A DNA stretch of 14,801 bases, taken from NCBI GenBank assembly GCA_003557965.1, contig PWND01000216.1, forward strand, positions 1-14,801, in the 5' to 3' direction. The notes under the pieces are model-generated. The model ran no database searches. It worked only from the letters and a program-made list of their open reading frames with translations, and had not been told where the DNA came from. The stretch comes from Bacteroidales bacterium (lineage in GTDB: Bacteria; Bacteroidota; Bacteroidia; Bacteroidales; UBA7960). The translations under genes and the position numbers were made by a program. Below are positions 14,083 through 14,801 of the stretch, piece after piece (position 1 is the stretch's first letter; every line of letters begins with the position of its first letter).

Positions 14083-14801
14083 TTATTTATCAAATATATT
14101 ATCATTCAGGTTTAATTGCCAGCTCCATGCAGATTTTAGCATTTCCTTTAAGTCTTTTTCTGCCTGCCATTCAAGTTTCTTTTTAGCTTTATCTGCATTA
14201 GCATACACTTCAGGGACGTCACCCGGTCGTCTGTCTGTTATATTATATGGTACTTTTACATTATTTACATTTTCAAAAGTGTTTATTACTTCTAAAACGC
14301 TATATCCATTGCCGGTTCCTATATTAAAAACTTCAATTTTTTCTTCGTTTTTATATGTAATTAGCCTCTGTAAAGCATTTACATGTGCTTTTGCAAGGTC
14401 GGTAACATGTATATAATCTCTGACACATGTGCCATCTGGTGTATTATAATCATTGCCAAAAACTTCAAGTTTTTTATGTTTTCCTGCTACTGTTTGTGTG
14501 AGAAAAGGGACGAGATTATTTGGTTTACCTATTGGGAGCTCTCCTATTAATCCTGATTCATGGGCACCAATAGGGTTAAAGTATCTTAGCAATACTCCAT
14601 TCAGTTTTGTCACACTTGAAACATCAGAAATTATTTCTTCACAAATTCTTTTAGTATTTCCATATGGCGATAATGCCGGCTTAACAGGAAATTCTTCGGT
14701 AACCGGCAGGGAGTCAGGCTCACCGTAAACAGTGCATGAAGAAGAAAAAACAATATTCTTACATCTAATTACTGCCATACAATCCAAAAAGTTTACCAAT
14801 G
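14083..14801 (-). CDS. galE: UDP-glucose 4-epimerase GalE, 5' end beyond the window
   Basis: C-terminal 239 residues or so of GalE, which interconverts UDP-glucose and UDP-galactose with bound NAD. The N-terminal Rossmann part (about 100 residues) lies beyond base 14801; the TTG at 14799 is an internal Leu codon. Visible motifs are FSSSCTVYG (active-site Ser cluster), SPYGNTK with the catalytic Tyr and Lys, LRYFNPIGAHESG, the PFLTQ segment and the GalE marker GNDYNTPDGTCVRDYIHV. RRPGDVPEVYANADKAKKKL(E)W near the C-terminus is the typical GalE tail. It is the first visible gene of the leftward polysaccharide operon; the operon's promoter is off the window. The 78 bases before rmlB hold no promoter I could identify. 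Confidence 0.96.
   Translation of the reverse strand, partial: LVNFLDCMAVIRCKNIVFSSSCTVYGEPDSLPVTEEFPVKPALSPYGNTKRICEEIISDVSSVTKLNGVLLRYFNPIGAHESGLIGELPIGKPNNLVPFLTQTVAGKHKKLEVFGNDYNTPDGTCVRDYIHVTDLAKAHVNALQRLITYKNEEKIEVFNIGTGNGYSVLEVINTFENVNNVKVPYNITDRRPGDVPEVYANADKAKKKLEWQAEKDLKEMLKSAWSWQLNLNDNIFDK

Noticed and set aside
14797..14799. TTG at 14799 as the start of galE
   Set aside because: The alignment pattern before SSSCTVYG shows this is an internal Leu; the NAD-binding N-terminus is missing only because the window ends.
1..14801. A new multi-gene defence, mobile or biosynthetic system
   Set aside because: No transposase, integrase, toxin-antitoxin pair, CRISPR repeat, phage gene or unknown conserved cluster is seen; the units are ordinary chromosomal genes plus the end of a polysaccharide operon.

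Overview
The window reads as a chromosomal segment of a member of the Bacteroidota, probably class Bacteroidia. The DNA is AT-rich, and several genes are preceded by the Bacteroidota -7 element TAnnTTTG or a close variant, in two cases with a TTG/TTTG -33 element exactly 19 bases upstream. Shine-Dalgarno signals are weak. The gene content also fits: a Bacteroidetes-type second EF-G, a small outer-membrane beta-barrel protein, a FISUMP-domain protein and a PAS/hybrid histidine kinase. Placement below phylum is an inference. No tRNA, rRNA, insertion sequence, phage gene or CRISPR array was seen. No gap between genes exceeds 300 bases.

Layout. Bases 1-3250 (+): a PfkB-family sugar kinase, then a second elongation factor G (EF-G2-like). 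A strong terminator at 3331-3365 separates EF-G from a convergent cytosolic hybrid histidine kinase (3369-4889, -). Bases 5177-6408 (+): a two-gene unit of an exported beta-barrel protein and UbiX flavin prenyltransferase. Bases 6553-7818 (+): a membrane-anchored serine hydrolase of the beta-lactamase/penicillin-binding class. Bases 8022-8591 (+): an unrecognised protein with one membrane segment, convergent with a FISUMP-domain protein (8600-9097, -) whose upstream signal-peptide coding sequence is out of frame by one base in a 9-T run. Bases 9338-11182 (+): fabD and a sodium/calcium antiporter, 9 bases apart. Bases 11202-14801 (-): a tight surface-polysaccharide operon transcribed right to left: galE (5' end beyond the window), rmlB, a WbpP-type UDP-HexNAc 4-epimerase, and a CpsB/YwqE-type PHP tyrosine phosphatase.

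How the genes work together. The right-hand operon is one functional unit. It makes nucleotide sugars (UDP-Gal, dTDP-4-keto-6-deoxyglucose, UDP-GalNAc or its uronate) for capsule, exopolysaccharide or O-antigen, and carries the phosphatase that normally opposes the Wzc-type tyrosine kinase. The rest is a mosaic of short housekeeping or envelope units. I see no obvious new multi-gene system. The points most worth attention are individual proteins: an EF-G whose GTPase motifs are all altered (catalytic His to Phe, NKxD to NQLE) while the domain IV translocation loop is kept, a hybrid kinase whose phosphoacceptor His is Asn although its ATP-binding and receiver domains look intact, and the homopolymer frameshift before the FISUMP gene.
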